DNA of 64,000 nt, taken from Leptolyngbya sp. PCC 7375. Lineage in GTDB: Bacteria; Cyanobacteriota; Cyanobacteriia; Phormidesmidales; Phormidesmidaceae. Where the stretch lies: contig NZ_JH993797.1 of assembly GCF_000316115.1 (NCBI RefSeq), positions 6,855,961-6,919,960 on the forward strand, in the 5' to 3' direction. Positions 51,697 to 60,876 of the stretch are shown here, in pieces (within the stretch, counting starts at the first letter, position 1; each line of letters begins with the position of its first letter). The notes beneath the pieces are model-generated. The model saw nothing but the letters and a program-made list of their open reading frames with translations. It had not been told where the DNA came from and did not search any database. Both the position numbers and the translations under genes were made by a program.

Positions 51697-51969
51697 ATGG
51701 AAATCAACACAGCTCAGGGCGTTGTCATTGTCACCTTGGAGTCCGTTAAAGCTGTCTCAGGTCGCTTGAGCGGTGGTCCCATTCGTGAGGTCTGGCAGCT
51801 TAAGTTAATGGTAGGTGACGTTGAGATCTCAGCCCAGAAGCGAACTCTTGAGCCTGGCAGAATGACCGAAGCGTTTTGTCGAGAGTGGGGCAGGCTACAA
51901 ACAGCGGAAGAGTACCAAGCCAATGCTGAGTATTGCCAAAAGCTGATTGACAGCTTGGATCGCGATTGA
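51697..51969 (+). CDS. Small phage protein, 90 aa
   Basis: ATG 51697 is used (MEINTAQGVVIVTLESVKAV), rather than an in-frame TTG six bases earlier. Strands and a helical C-terminus (RLQTAEEYQANAEYCQKLID) are predicted. Third of the small genes before the terminase. Function unknown. Confidence 0.6.
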   Translation: MEINTAQGVVIVTLESVKAVSGRLSGGPIREVWQLKLMVGDVEISAQKRTLEPGRMTEAFCREWGRLQTAEEYQANAEYCQKLIDSLDRD

Positions 51970-52009
51970 CGGGTAGTGATCTCGGCGGGTTGCGGTCTCT
52001 CTCAGAGTC

Positions 52010-52031
52010 GTGGCTATACTGGGTTTGTTGC
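52010..52031 (+). promoter_or_regulatory. 22-bp block, copy 2, upstream of the terminase
   Basis: Exact copy of 49829-49850. A TTGCGG hexamer lies upstream, with a 19-base gap to TATACT, slightly long for a sigma-70 promoter. It sits 14 bases before the GTG of the small terminase. Confidence 0.55.
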
Positions 52032-52044
52032 AATTAATTGAGAT

Positions 52045-52491
52045 GTGGCAAGGCCAGGAAAGTATGAGCACCTAAAACCGGCTGTTGAGCGCCTTGTCAG
52101 AGAGGGTCTAAGATTTGGTGGAATAAAAAAGCAATATCCTGAAATTCCGAACGCTACACTTTCAGCCTGGGTCAATGCTTTTAAAGAAAAAGTTCGGCTT
52201 GAGTCAACAGAGTTCGGAACTGATTCGGAATCTCCCCCCGAGTCCATCCCAGCCGCCAGAGTTAGGCTTGCCAAGATCGACCCTGAATCGCCACTGGATA
52301 AAATTACTAGGGCACTTTGGGATGTTGTGGATAGTCCCGACCAAGAAGGTGCAGGGGTCAAAGTTCAGGCTTTGAATGCATTATTTAAGATTGTTCAGTG
52401 GAATCATGGGGTGGCCGTTGAGCAAGACGCTCTAGAGGATGTGTCTACGATGGATGATGCAGAGCTAGAAAAGATTGCTACCAATGGCTAA
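52045..52491 (+). CDS. Terminase small subunit-like protein, 148 aa
   Basis: The GTG 52045 start gives MARPGKYEHLKPAVERLVRE, a HTH-like N-terminus (GLRFGGIKKQYPEIPNATLS), then a helical C-terminal half (LDKITRALWDVVDSPDQEG). It overlaps the large terminase by 8 bases. Position, size and DNA-binding start fit the small terminase subunit that recognises pac or cos. Sequence similarity alone would be weak. Confidence 0.75.
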   Translation: MARPGKYEHLKPAVERLVREGLRFGGIKKQYPEIPNATLSAWVNAFKEKVRLESTEFGTDSESPPESIPAARVRLAKIDPESPLDKITRALWDVVDSPDQEGAGVKVQALNALFKIVQWNHGVAVEQDALEDVSTMDDAELEKIATNG

Positions 52492-53983
52492 AGCGTATCC
52501 GCTAGCAGTGCGTGCCCAGGCTGAATTAGAGCTAAGGCGACGGCGACGGGTGCGAGGGTATAACAGGCTTCCTAAAGAATTGCAGCCGTTCCCTAATGAG
52601 TCTCCTCATGAGTTTTTGAAGCGTAAGCTGTCAGGCGTTCTAGTGCCTACGGGCACCCGTCATTTAGCTGTATGGGACTGGGCGACTAAGATAGAGTCTG
52701 ACAACCCCGTCCAATCCAGGGTTGAGATCTGGGCGCGTGGTGGGGCTAAGAGCACTATTGCAGAGCAGTTGTGTGTATATCTCGCCTGTGCTCTAACAAG
52801 GCGGTTCGTGCTGTATGTGTGTAGGACTCAAGACCAGGCTGATATGCATGTCCAGGCGATCGCGGCTCTGCTAGAACAAATGGGTGTGCCGCGAGCGGTC
52901 AACAAATATCAAGCGTCTATAGCGTGGACTGCTGAGAGGCTTCAGACACTGAATGGGTTTGGCGTACTGGGTGTAGGGCTCAACAGCCGGGTTCGTGGGG
53001 CTCGGATGGAGCAATTTAGACCTGATCTAATCATCCTTGATGATGTTGACGGCGAGCATGATTCGGTCAAAATCACCCAAAAGAAACTAGACACCATTTC
53101 TAAGGCAATTTTGGCGGCTGGAGCGACCTATGCCACTGGGCTATTCATCCAAAACAAAATTCACAAGGATAGTGCGATCGCTCAGGTCGCTGATGGTAGA
53201 GCAGGTATTCTCATGGGCGCATCCGTCACCGAAGAACCCGCCGTTAGAGGCTTGGAGTATGAGCAATACTTTGATGAAGCCGCCGGTAAAAACCGCTATC
53301 GGGTAACCGGTGGTGAACCGACCTGGCCAGAAGGGCAGGATTTAACCACTGCCGAGAAACAGATCAATGATTGGGGCCTAAGTGCATTTCTTCAAGAATC
53401 TCAACATGAGGATAAACCCGATGGTGGACTATGGAAGATGGAGCGAGACATTGATCCGTATCGGGTCACGTCACATCCTGTTTTGGTCAGAATTGTGATT
53501 GGGGTTGACCCATCAGGGAGTGTTGGCACTGAGGCAGGTATTGTTGCTGTAGGAAAAACAGCGGATAAACATTACTATGTGCTGGCTGATGACTCTTTAG
53601 GTGGAACGCCCAACCAATGGTTTAAGGCTGCGATCGCTCGGTATCATGCGCTAAAGGCCAACACACTAGCTGTTGAGCGCAACTATGGCGGTGACATGGT
53701 GAAGACAGCCATCCAAAATATGGACTCATTGGTTGCTGTTCGAGACGTTCAAGCAACCAGGGGTAAGCTGGTGAGATCTGAGCCAGTGCAACAACTTTAC
53801 GAGAATGGACAGGTTCACCATGTTGGCCATTTCCCAGATCTTGAGTCTGAAATGTGCCGATGGACACCAGAACAGGATTCACCGAACCGAATGGATGCGT
53901 TAGTCTGGGCGGTAACTGAATTGATGGGTCCCCGTCCACCCGAATTCCACCTTGATACACTTGTAACGGTCTCACCCCACTAA
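52484..53983 (+). CDS. terL: Terminase large subunit, 499 aa
   Basis: The packaging motor: Walker A ARGGAKST (residues 84-91), Walker B LIILDDVD with acidic Asp186-Asp187. The nuclease half contains IGVDPSGSVGTEAG and a late PNRMDALVWAVTEL. ATG 52484 is preferred over the TTG at 52475. Packaging type (headful or cos) cannot be told. Intact, and overlaps the small subunit by 8 bases, so the two are cotranslated. Confidence 0.95.
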   Translation: MAKAYPLAVRAQAELELRRRRRVRGYNRLPKELQPFPNESPHEFLKRKLSGVLVPTGTRHLAVWDWATKIESDNPVQSRVEIWARGGAKSTIAEQLCVYLACALTRRFVLYVCRTQDQADMHVQAIAALLEQMGVPRAVNKYQASIAWTAERLQTLNGFGVLGVGLNSRVRGARMEQFRPDLIILDDVDGEHDSVKITQKKLDTISKAILAAGATYATGLFIQNKIHKDSAIAQVADGRAGILMGASVTEEPAVRGLEYEQYFDEAAGKNRYRVTGGEPTWPEGQDLTTAEKQINDWGLSAFLQESQHEDKPDGGLWKMERDIDPYRVTSHPVLVRIVIGVDPSGSVGTEAGIVAVGKTADKHYYVLADDSLGGTPNQWFKAAIARYHALKANTLAVERNYGGDMVKTAIQNMDSLVAVRDVQATRGKLVRSEPVQQLYENGQVHHVGHFPDLESEMCRWTPEQDSPNRMDALVWAVTELMGPRPPEFHLDTLVTVSPH

Positions 53984-53985
53984 TT

Positions 53986-55344
53986 ATGTACGCCAACAAT
54001 CCGCCCCTTAGGCTTGGCTTTCTCCGTCGACTCTGGCGTCGCTTAACCGGTGCTCGACAGAGCAAACAGATGATCGGCACCCAGCGCAGTGCAGTGGTGA
54101 GCACCTATCGATGGCCCACCTGGGACCAAGAATTAGTTGAATACCCGATTCGAGATCAAGAACGGGCTAAGCTCCTAATCAATGCCATCTACGGTGAAAA
54201 CCGAGAAAAGATTTTTGATGACGTACTGCGATACATCGAGAGCGATGTGTTTAGCAGCTCTGATGGGGACGATCGCGGGTTTACTATCTCTCAAACCTTA
54301 GACGATGGTGAAACCCCTGTTAATCCTGATGTCTATGTGATCGCGACTGAGCTAATCCGTCGCCGGAATGGTGACCATTTTGTCATTGGTGGGACTCGTT
54401 TCCAGCGGGCTGTCCGTGAGGCAGCGGGGTATGGGGATTCATTCTGGCAATTGGCCATTGAAAGAGACGGCGATACCTATGCAGTGACCGATACCCTTAA
54501 GATGCCTTGTTGGGAGATGTTCAGGTGTGAGTCCGACACAGGCGAACTGTTGAGATTTGAACAACGACGACGGCTATTCGAGATCAACCCAGACTTTCAA
54601 TTTCCTCCCATCAAGATTATCCACTTCCGATATCGGCAGCGAGGGATCTATGGCCAGTCATTGTTTAGCGGGTGTTTAACCTATCGGGCAGACCATGACC
54701 GGGCACGGAGAAATTTAGCCAAAGTCACCAACGACACGGGCAGCAATCCCTATATCTTCAGAATGCCTGAAGGAACCACTAAAGAACAAAAGACGCAGTT
54801 TAAGCAAGCCATCGATCAAGCACTGAACGATGGCACTGTCACGGCTTTATATCCTGACCATGGGATCGAGGTCGATCGCCTGGGTGCGGATGTGCCCAAC
54901 TTTGAGCCACTGATTGAGGACAAAAAGACTATCCGACATAACCTTATCCCTGGTGGCTTCCCAGTGTGGCTGATTCCGGGCATGGATAATACAGGAGCCA
55001 GAGATATCAGTGGTGGGCCAGAGCGGGCCTATGCTCGGATGATTAATGACTTCCGGGCCATGCTAACCACCGGCATTCGGCAGGCAATAGATATTGAGTT
55101 GTATTTAAAGCTAGGTCCCGATGTGTACCAGCGTGAGGTCGTCGAGAAAGGGTATACGGTGGTGTGGCCTAAGATTGCCACGTTGAACGCACAGGGGCAG
55201 CCTGAGATGGACGCTGAGGGTGAACAGGAACTAGAAAATGAGACTAATGGGCTGCGGTACACCGAACAGGGGTCGATTGATACAAAGTGGCTCTACAGGA
55301 TAATGGATCGAGCCATAAAAGGAGCGTCTGTAAATGGCCGATAA
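53986..55344 (+). CDS. Portal protein, 452 aa
   Basis: The gene follows TerL after 2 bases. It starts with a basic segment, contains PRWPTWDQELVEYP-like and VRYIESDVFSSSD features, the crown and wing helices and KIIHFRYRQRGIYGQSLFSG, followed by RADHDRARRNLAKVTND and FRMPEGTTKEQK. It resembles portal proteins of the SPP1/HK97 type. It forms the 12-mer gate for DNA packaging and overlaps the next gene by 11 bases. Confidence 0.85.
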   Translation: MYANNPPLRLGFLRRLWRRLTGARQSKQMIGTQRSAVVSTYRWPTWDQELVEYPIRDQERAKLLINAIYGENREKIFDDVLRYIESDVFSSSDGDDRGFTISQTLDDGETPVNPDVYVIATELIRRRNGDHFVIGGTRFQRAVREAAGYGDSFWQLAIERDGDTYAVTDTLKMPCWEMFRCESDTGELLRFEQRRRLFEINPDFQFPPIKIIHFRYRQRGIYGQSLFSGCLTYRADHDRARRNLAKVTNDTGSNPYIFRMPEGTTKEQKTQFKQAIDQALNDGTVTALYPDHGIEVDRLGADVPNFEPLIEDKKTIRHNLIPGGFPVWLIPGMDNTGARDISGGPERAYARMINDFRAMLTTGIRQAIDIELYLKLGPDVYQREVVEKGYTVVWPKIATLNAQGQPEMDAEGEQELENETNGLRYTEQGSIDTKWLYRIMDRAIKGASVNGR

Positions 55345-56128
55345 ATTTAAACCCTCATCTTCAGATCTCCCTGACTTATCCGAGTACGACGCACTAGCCG
55401 AACCTGATTGGGAAGAGGTGAGATCGCTCGCTGACGAACAAGGTTGGGAATGGAATGACGATGAAGGTGCCTATGTGAATGATGACGGTGACGTTATCCC
55501 CCTCAGTGACATCTTAGAACTCACCTATGACGAACTAGAGCGCATCCAGGGTGAAATATCCACGGCTGTTGAACAACTAGAAAACGATGAAGATGTGACG
55601 ACCTGGGAGCAGACTTTGGCTGAACTGACAGCGGCTACAGCGGCTCTGTTCTTCCTGCTAGGCATTGGTGCTCGTGGAAATGTTATCGATAGCCACGCTG
55701 AACATGTGCGCGATCGCCTGACCACCCAATTCGAATACCTCAGACAGTTCAGTAACAGCATTCTCGACGGTGAACTCACCATTGATGGCATCCGAGCACG
55801 AGCCAATCTGTACCCTCAGGATGCTCAACTGCAGTACTCAGAAGCTCAGGACTTTATTCATTCAACTGAGGAGTGGCCATTCTATTTCAATATTCTTGGC
55901 GGTTGCTCCCATTGCACCCAATGCCCAGAAGAAACGGCCAAGGGAATTGTTGAACGTGGATCATTAACGCCGATTGGTGCTCGACTATGCTTATGGAATT
56001 GTTGCTGTATGTTTCAGTACCATAAAACCCAAAGTGGTGACACTAACGCTTATCGAGCTAGCAAACAGTGTTTTGGTTGGGTCGGGAAGAGTAAGCTAAC
56101 ATTGCCGGTAACTGTACCCGTAACATAA
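55334..56128 (+). CDS. Head morphogenesis protein (SPP1 gp7 / Mu gpF-like), 264 aa
   Basis: Acidic N-terminal half, a hydrophobic middle (TAATAALFFLLGIGARGN) and a cysteine-rich C-terminus (GGCSHCTQCPEETAKG, GARLCLWNCCCMFQ), the pattern of the gp7/gpF minor head family, which can bind zinc and joins the capsid at low copy. It overlaps the portal and the next gene by 11 and 1 bases. Confidence 0.8.
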   Translation: MADKFKPSSSDLPDLSEYDALAEPDWEEVRSLADEQGWEWNDDEGAYVNDDGDVIPLSDILELTYDELERIQGEISTAVEQLENDEDVTTWEQTLAELTAATAALFFLLGIGARGNVIDSHAEHVRDRLTTQFEYLRQFSNSILDGELTIDGIRARANLYPQDAQLQYSEAQDFIHSTEEWPFYFNILGGCSHCTQCPEETAKGIVERGSLTPIGARLCLWNCCCMFQYHKTQSGDTNAYRASKQCFGWVGKSKLTLPVTVPVT

Positions 56129-56847
56129 TGGAAAATCTCGCTACAACCCTAGGCCGTGTCTTTTCAGAAGCGATCTCGCCCATGGGTCCACCCACCTCTG
56201 AGCAATTGGAGCTAATCAATCAGAATCGCCCCCTTGGCCGAGAGCCCTATACGGCTGAAGACATTGTTTCTGTGCCCATCGTCGCTAGCAACAATCTGGT
56301 CAACTGGTCCAATGGTCGGTGGGACAGAGACGCACTCATCAAAATGGCTGAGACCTATCCAGGGCAGCCATTTGCTGTGGATCATCCCATGTATACGGTG
56401 AAAGATACCGTAGGTTTTATCTATGATGCTCAGCTGATTGAGTCAAATGCAGCTCCCGTGGATATTCTAGAAGCGGCTGGAGAGCTGGTTAACAATACAG
56501 CCGTGGTTCAAGCTGAGGGCTTTATCCAGATGGTTTGTTACGCGGCGATCGCAGTAGGCCATCCAATCTTAGGCAGCATTGATATGGGTCGGGTCAACAA
56601 TGCGTCGACAGGTTGCATTACGGATGGCACCAGTCTTTGCCCGTTAGATGGTACTGAGTTTGGTTCGATGACTCGCTACCGATGCGCAGAAGGTCATTAT
56701 CACCCGTTCTATGCCTGGTGGTATGACGTGGAAGATGAAGACTTGATTGCGCCTTATGTCATCAAAACAGGCGTAATTAGTAGCATCGAACTAAGCCTTG
56801 TCCTCATGGGGAACCTACCTGCTGCCAGCATTCCAAGAGGTGCTTAA
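56128..56847 (+). CDS. Putative prohead maturation protease or scaffold, 239 aa
   Basis: Follows gpF and precedes the capsid, the usual place of the protease. Middle: VDHPMYTVKDTVGFIYDAQL and GEFGSMTRYR-like, end EVSLVLMGN-like (SIELSLVLMGNLPAASIPRG). No clear catalytic Ser-His pair is identifiable, so the call is by position and the C-terminal motif. Overlap with the antisense XRE gene is 4 bases at the stop codons. Confidence 0.6.
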   Translation: MENLATTLGRVFSEAISPMGPPTSEQLELINQNRPLGREPYTAEDIVSVPIVASNNLVNWSNGRWDRDALIKMAETYPGQPFAVDHPMYTVKDTVGFIYDAQLIESNAAPVDILEAAGELVNNTAVVQAEGFIQMVCYAAIAVGHPILGSIDMGRVNNASTGCITDGTSLCPLDGTEFGSMTRYRCAEGHYHPFYAWWYDVEDEDLIAPYVIKTGVISSIELSLVLMGNLPAASIPRGA

Positions 56848-57104
56848 TCCTGGTCTATCATTCCTTTGCCCCACTTTCTGCGGCTTGGGGTCAATAATAC
56901 TAATGGGTCTTCGCCAAGGTCTAAAAACTTCAGTACTGCAGGTGTTGACTCCAAGGGCAAACTACTGCGCCCACATTCTATTTTCCATAGCGTCGTCCTC
57001 CCAATGCCTCCGGCTTGAGCGACTTGCCTCATGGTGACACCTAAATCTTTGCGACGTGCCTTAAGGTTGTTTCCGATGATGCGGCGAGTCTCTCTCATGT
57101 TCAT
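56844..57104 (-). CDS. XRE-family repressor encoded antisense in the head operon, 86 aa
   Basis: Helix-turn-helix at residues 12-60 (NNLKARRKDLGVTMRQVAQA, GGIGRTTLWKIECGRSSL), typical XRE with a short C-terminal tail. It lies on the minus strand between protease and capsid genes of a rightward operon, so either it has its own promoter between 57104 and 57197 or its RNA is antisense to the head mRNA. Repressor or regulator of head genes. Confidence 0.85.
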   Translation of the reverse strand: MNMRETRRIIGNNLKARRKDLGVTMRQVAQAGGIGRTTLWKIECGRSSLPLESTPAVLKFLDLGEDPLVLLTPSRRKWGKGMIDQD

Positions 57105-57196
57105 TTTGTGAACTGCTGTTTATATCAGGAACAATAACGCCATAATAACCATTTTCTAAGGATAAGGTAGGCGCAACATATCCACCCTCTACAGAA

Positions 57197-59017
57197 ATGG
57201 TAAAAAGTACAAAAGTCATTGTTAAAGAGGAGTCGGCTGCCGTTTCTGAAGCCGATCACCTCAAACGTCAAATGAAGCCTAAGCCCAAAGGGTTTAAGGC
57301 TGAAATTCAAGCGCTGACTCCTGAGACGACCGACAAAGAAGACGCAGATGAAGAGACACCTGATCCGGTTCTCGCTGCGATCGCGCAACTTAATGAAAAA
57401 GTTGATCAACTGGCTAAAGACAAAGCAGCCTCTGATCAACGTGTTACCGAGCTAGAGACTCAGTTAGAAGAACAGCAAACCAATGCTGAGGGCGTTGTTC
57501 AGGAGCTGCAATCTCAACACCAAAAAGAATTAGAAGGTGTTCAGGCTGAAAAGCAAGAGGCTGAACAGCGTACAACTCGCTTAGAGGGACTGCTTAAATT
57601 GTCTGGCAATCAGCATGGCGTTACCGAGGCTGAAGCCAATAGCGCAGCTAGTGGCACGCCTAACGTGAACACTCTAACCAGTGCAAACCGTAAGCCGAAA
57701 GGCATGTTTGCAGAGGTGCAGCAGATTATTGATAAAGCAACTTTAGTGCAGAAGTACACCGCTGAAGGAGCCATCACATTTACTCGTGACAAGCGAGAGC
57801 TGAATATTTACGTTCGTCAGGCAAGGCAAAATCAGAAAACGTGGCGACAGTTCCTGATTGACATGGAAGCCTATGCCAAGGCTCAGGGCATGCTCAGAGG
57901 TAATTCTGGGCGCATTGTCGATCAAAATGCTGCGACCACCGGGCCTGATATTGATGGCGGATTCCTTGAGGTGTTAGCCGCTATTATGCGGTCCAATAAT
58001 CGCCCTCAATACATCTTCCGTAACTTTGCCAATACACGAGTCAACTTTCAGCGTGGGTTTGGTGAGACTGTTAAAATTCCACGGGTCGCTTATCAAGCTG
58101 GCCCTAATGCCCCAGATGATCGCTTATTGTCTGGCTCTGGCACGTATACCCAAATTGATTCGACCAATCAGTCAATGAGATCAGGTACAGTGAGTGCCAT
58201 CATTGAAGAGTGGGGCCTTGGCAAGAACTCTCAGTTCCCACCAGTTGCCATTCCTACCTTTGTTGACAGCTACTCCATGATTGACCTCATGGGCACACTG
58301 GACACTAATCTTGGCGAGGATTACTACCGCTGGGAAGACATGAAGGTTCGCAGCCTCTGGGCTCCTACTAGTCGGGTCGTTTACAACGATGGTGATGCGG
58401 TATCAACAACTGCTGCCAACGCTGATGGCAGTGTTACCCTGCAGTACCTCAACAACCTTTACGCGTATATGCGTAATCTACAGATTCCTACGTATCGAGA
58501 TGGATGCTACGGGACTGTGTTGGTGTCTAGTGCCTGTGCCACCTTCCGAAATGAATTGATTGCGGATGGCATTTGGCAAGCACCCTCAATGGCTGCCCTA
58601 GAAGAACTTGCTAACAGCCTATCTCTTAGTACTGGCTTAGATGTTGGGCCGACTGACCTCGCTGCTGCTTATCAAGGCAAGTACGGCAACTTCCATATCT
58701 GGGAAACCAACGCTTACGCTTCCGGTGCAGTCGGTACCGCTGGTGCAGCAGGTGAAGGCGTACAGACTGAAACGGTTGCACCAGGTGCTGCTACCACTCG
58801 GACTAACTATGCGTTTGGTGCTGACACCATCGGTCGGGGCATTGGTACCGAGATGGAAATTCGGCGCGACACGAATGATGACTTCCAGCGTGTCGGTCGC
58901 TATATCTGGCGTTCTGAAGAAGGCTTTGTGTCGATGGATGTGGATCCAACCGGCTACAACGATTCTTCTCCCGTTCCTCAACAACTTCGTGTTTTAGACG
59001 TTCGTACGATTGGTTAA
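57197..59017 (+). CDS. Major capsid protein with N-terminal coiled coil, 606 aa
   Basis: The first 170 residues are charged and helical (LDQLAKDKAASDQRVTELE-like, TTRLEGLLKLSG), resembling a scaffold or delta domain that is cleaved before maturation. The remainder is a capsid-type body (AIMRSNNRPQYIFRNFANTR, QRGFGETVKIPRVAYQAGPN, YLNNLYAYMRNLQIPTYRDG, LRVLDVRTIG). Cleavage would fall near residues 165-200. The position after the protease, and the size, support the capsid call. Confidence 0.85.
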   Translation: MVKSTKVIVKEESAAVSEADHLKRQMKPKPKGFKAEIQALTPETTDKEDADEETPDPVLAAIAQLNEKVDQLAKDKAASDQRVTELETQLEEQQTNAEGVVQELQSQHQKELEGVQAEKQEAEQRTTRLEGLLKLSGNQHGVTEAEANSAASGTPNVNTLTSANRKPKGMFAEVQQIIDKATLVQKYTAEGAITFTRDKRELNIYVRQARQNQKTWRQFLIDMEAYAKAQGMLRGNSGRIVDQNAATTGPDIDGGFLEVLAAIMRSNNRPQYIFRNFANTRVNFQRGFGETVKIPRVAYQAGPNAPDDRLLSGSGTYTQIDSTNQSMRSGTVSAIIEEWGLGKNSQFPPVAIPTFVDSYSMIDLMGTLDTNLGEDYYRWEDMKVRSLWAPTSRVVYNDGDAVSTTAANADGSVTLQYLNNLYAYMRNLQIPTYRDGCYGTVLVSSACATFRNELIADGIWQAPSMAALEELANSLSLSTGLDVGPTDLAAAYQGKYGNFHIWETNAYASGAVGTAGAAGEGVQTETVAPGAATTRTNYAFGADTIGRGIGTEMEIRRDTNDDFQRVGRYIWRSEEGFVSMDVDPTGYNDSSPVPQQLRVLDVRTIG

Positions 59018-59076
59018 TTAATGACCAAGACGAATGCTCTGACTGATTAGTAGTTTCTCGCTAAGAAGAAATCTCC

Positions 59077-59469
59077 ATGCTTGCTACTCCTTCACTGTTT
59101 ATTCCTCAACTCGGTGGCGAAGTCAAAGCCACCTATGACTTTGCTGTTCATGGTGGTGCCGTGGGCGATATTCCACTTGACCTTGACCTTCCTCCCAATG
59201 CGGTTGTTTATGACGGCTTGGTGGATGTTATTACAGCTCCAACCTCTGGCGGCGCTGCTACCGTCGCCCTCAAGATTGAAGGTGCCGCTGATTTGCTAGC
59301 CGCAACGGCGATCTCATCCGTAACTGGCCAACTGGATACGGTGCCTAACGATGCAGCAGCTAATGCAGTTAAAACAACAGACACTCGAACACTGACGGTC
59401 ACCGTGGCCACAGCCGCTTTGACAGCAGGCAAAATGAATATCTTTCTTAAGTACTACCTAAGTGACTAA
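59077..59469 (+). CDS. Capsid decoration or head-completion protein, 130 aa
   Basis: Ala, Thr and Val-rich beta sequence (MLATPSLFIPQLGGEVKATY, TLTVTVATAALTAGKMNIF). Typical of small decoration proteins encoded directly after the capsid. It abuts the next gene with a one-base overlap. No known family identified. Confidence 0.7.
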   Translation: MLATPSLFIPQLGGEVKATYDFAVHGGAVGDIPLDLDLPPNAVVYDGLVDVITAPTSGGAATVALKIEGAADLLAATAISSVTGQLDTVPNDAAANAVKTTDTRTLTVTVATAALTAGKMNIFLKYYLSD

Positions 59470-59807
59470 TGGCGTTTGATGCAGAAGCTCGTAAAGCTGA
59501 GCTACAAGGTATTTACGATGACGGTGATGGCGGTAACTGGGCTCCCATCAAGGCGATCGCGGAAGGACTGGGGGTTACCAAGCCTGACGATGGTTGGGAG
59601 GCTGCCATTGACCTAATTGTTGAAGCCGAACAAACGGCGGCAGAGGGTGACAATCCCGAGCCTGAAGCGCCTGAACAACTGGTAAACGATCAACCCCCTG
59701 AACCACCTGCTCAGAAAGCTACTCAACCACCGCCTGAGATTACCCCTTGGCGTAAACCCAGAACAGATCTGCATGGCCATCTGATTCCTGATCCATGGCA
59801 ATCCTGA
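59469..59807 (+). CDS. Phage head protein, Pro/Glu-rich C-terminus, 112 aa
   Basis: N-terminal helical half (GNWAPIKAIAEGLGVTKPDD) followed by a Pro-rich tail (PEPEAPEQLVNDQPPEPPAQ) that may be disordered. It overlaps the neighbour by 13 bases. A flexible tail suggests a linker between head and connector proteins. Function inferred from position only. Confidence 0.65.
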   Translation: MAFDAEARKAELQGIYDDGDGGNWAPIKAIAEGLGVTKPDDGWEAAIDLIVEAEQTAAEGDNPEPEAPEQLVNDQPPEPPAQKATQPPPEITPWRKPRTDLHGHLIPDPWQS

Positions 59808-60448
59808 CCACCCAAGAATTAGCAACTTACGCGCCTACGGTGGCCAATGCCACAGAGGTTGATATTCTCATTGCTCAAGCCGCGATCGAGTCATGGCTAG
59901 GGTTTCCCATCGAGCAACAAGAACGTATCGAAATCCTACAGCTGACCACCCGATCAAAGACAACTCAGCTCAGCTATTATCCAATTACTGAGACGCCAGC
60001 ACCTGTTATCGAAGTCAGGCAAGGCAATGAGCGAGATAGGTTTGATCGTCAGTCAGTGGTTACTGATTGGTTCACGCTTGAGGCTGGAGATTACATCCTA
60101 GATGCCACCGGGTTGCTCTCTCTGAACATCCTAAATTCGGCTGTTAGCTTTGGATTTAACCTCATCAAGGCAACAGACCTCAGAGCGACGTATACAGCGG
60201 GACTTGATTTTACCCAGGACACCCCTGAGATTAAGGCCCTTAAAGCAGCAACAGGGCAAATTCTCACCTATCAAGCCTCAGATCGATTTAAGAGTGGGAT
60301 TACAGAGATACGAGTTGATAATCAATTCCAGAAAAAATGGGGCTCTAGTAGCGGTAGTAACGGGATGTCCGCAGCTGGCCAAACACCTGAATTATTCTTC
60401 AGGCCATTTCAAAAGTACAAGCCACGAAGCGGGATATTAGCAGGATGA
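59795..60448 (+). CDS. Head-tail connector (gp6-like), 217 aa
   Basis: MAILTTQELATYAPTVANA, then AIESWLGFPIEQQERIEI, and a C-terminal Lys- and Ser-rich extension (KKWGSSSGSNGMSAAGQT). This start is typical of the gp6 type of connector proteins, which attach to the portal. Its length fits, and it overlaps the genes on both sides (13 and 4 bases). Confidence 0.8.
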   Translation: MAILTTQELATYAPTVANATEVDILIAQAAIESWLGFPIEQQERIEILQLTTRSKTTQLSYYPITETPAPVIEVRQGNERDRFDRQSVVTDWFTLEAGDYILDATGLLSLNILNSAVSFGFNLIKATDLRATYTAGLDFTQDTPEIKALKAATGQILTYQASDRFKSGITEIRVDNQFQKKWGSSSGSNGMSAAGQTPELFFRPFQKYKPRSGILAG

Positions 60449-60870
60449 ACAAAGAATCATTAACTCAGAAAGGAGTGACGGTTACTAGTGAATTAAAAGG
60501 GATTTTTACTGTAGGAGTCCTAGAGTCTAATGTCTCAAGCTTCAGGATTTTCAACACAGGCTTACAACCTTTGACCACCCTACGAATCAAAACGCATGTA
60601 AATGGCGAAGATCCAGGCGGAACAATTGTCGACACCGACGCTCAATTTGCATCTCCCCCCAGCGGATCTGCCATCCAACACGCTGTACAACGTAACAGTG
60701 CTGACGAAGAGGAAACCATAGCGCCCACCACACTACCCGCTGGCTCTCAGATCTTCTTCGCATTGGCCACCCAAACTAGCTACGTTCGGGGACTGCACTC
60801 GATAGAAATCCTGGCGCAGACAGCCTCAGGTCAAACGACAACACTCGACGTCTACGTAGGGAGGGCTTAA
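60445..60870 (+). CDS. Phage structural protein, unknown, 141 aa
   Basis: Beta-rich and small (MNKESLTQKGVTVTSELKGI, FRIFNTGLQPLTTLRIKTHV, LDVYVGRA). It starts within the last bases of the connector gene. No family recognised. Confidence 0.7.
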   Translation: MNKESLTQKGVTVTSELKGIFTVGVLESNVSSFRIFNTGLQPLTTLRIKTHVNGEDPGGTIVDTDAQFASPPSGSAIQHAVQRNSADEEETIAPTTLPAGSQIFFALATQTSYVRGLHSIEILAQTASGQTTTLDVYVGRA

Positions 60871-60876
60871 GTTACA

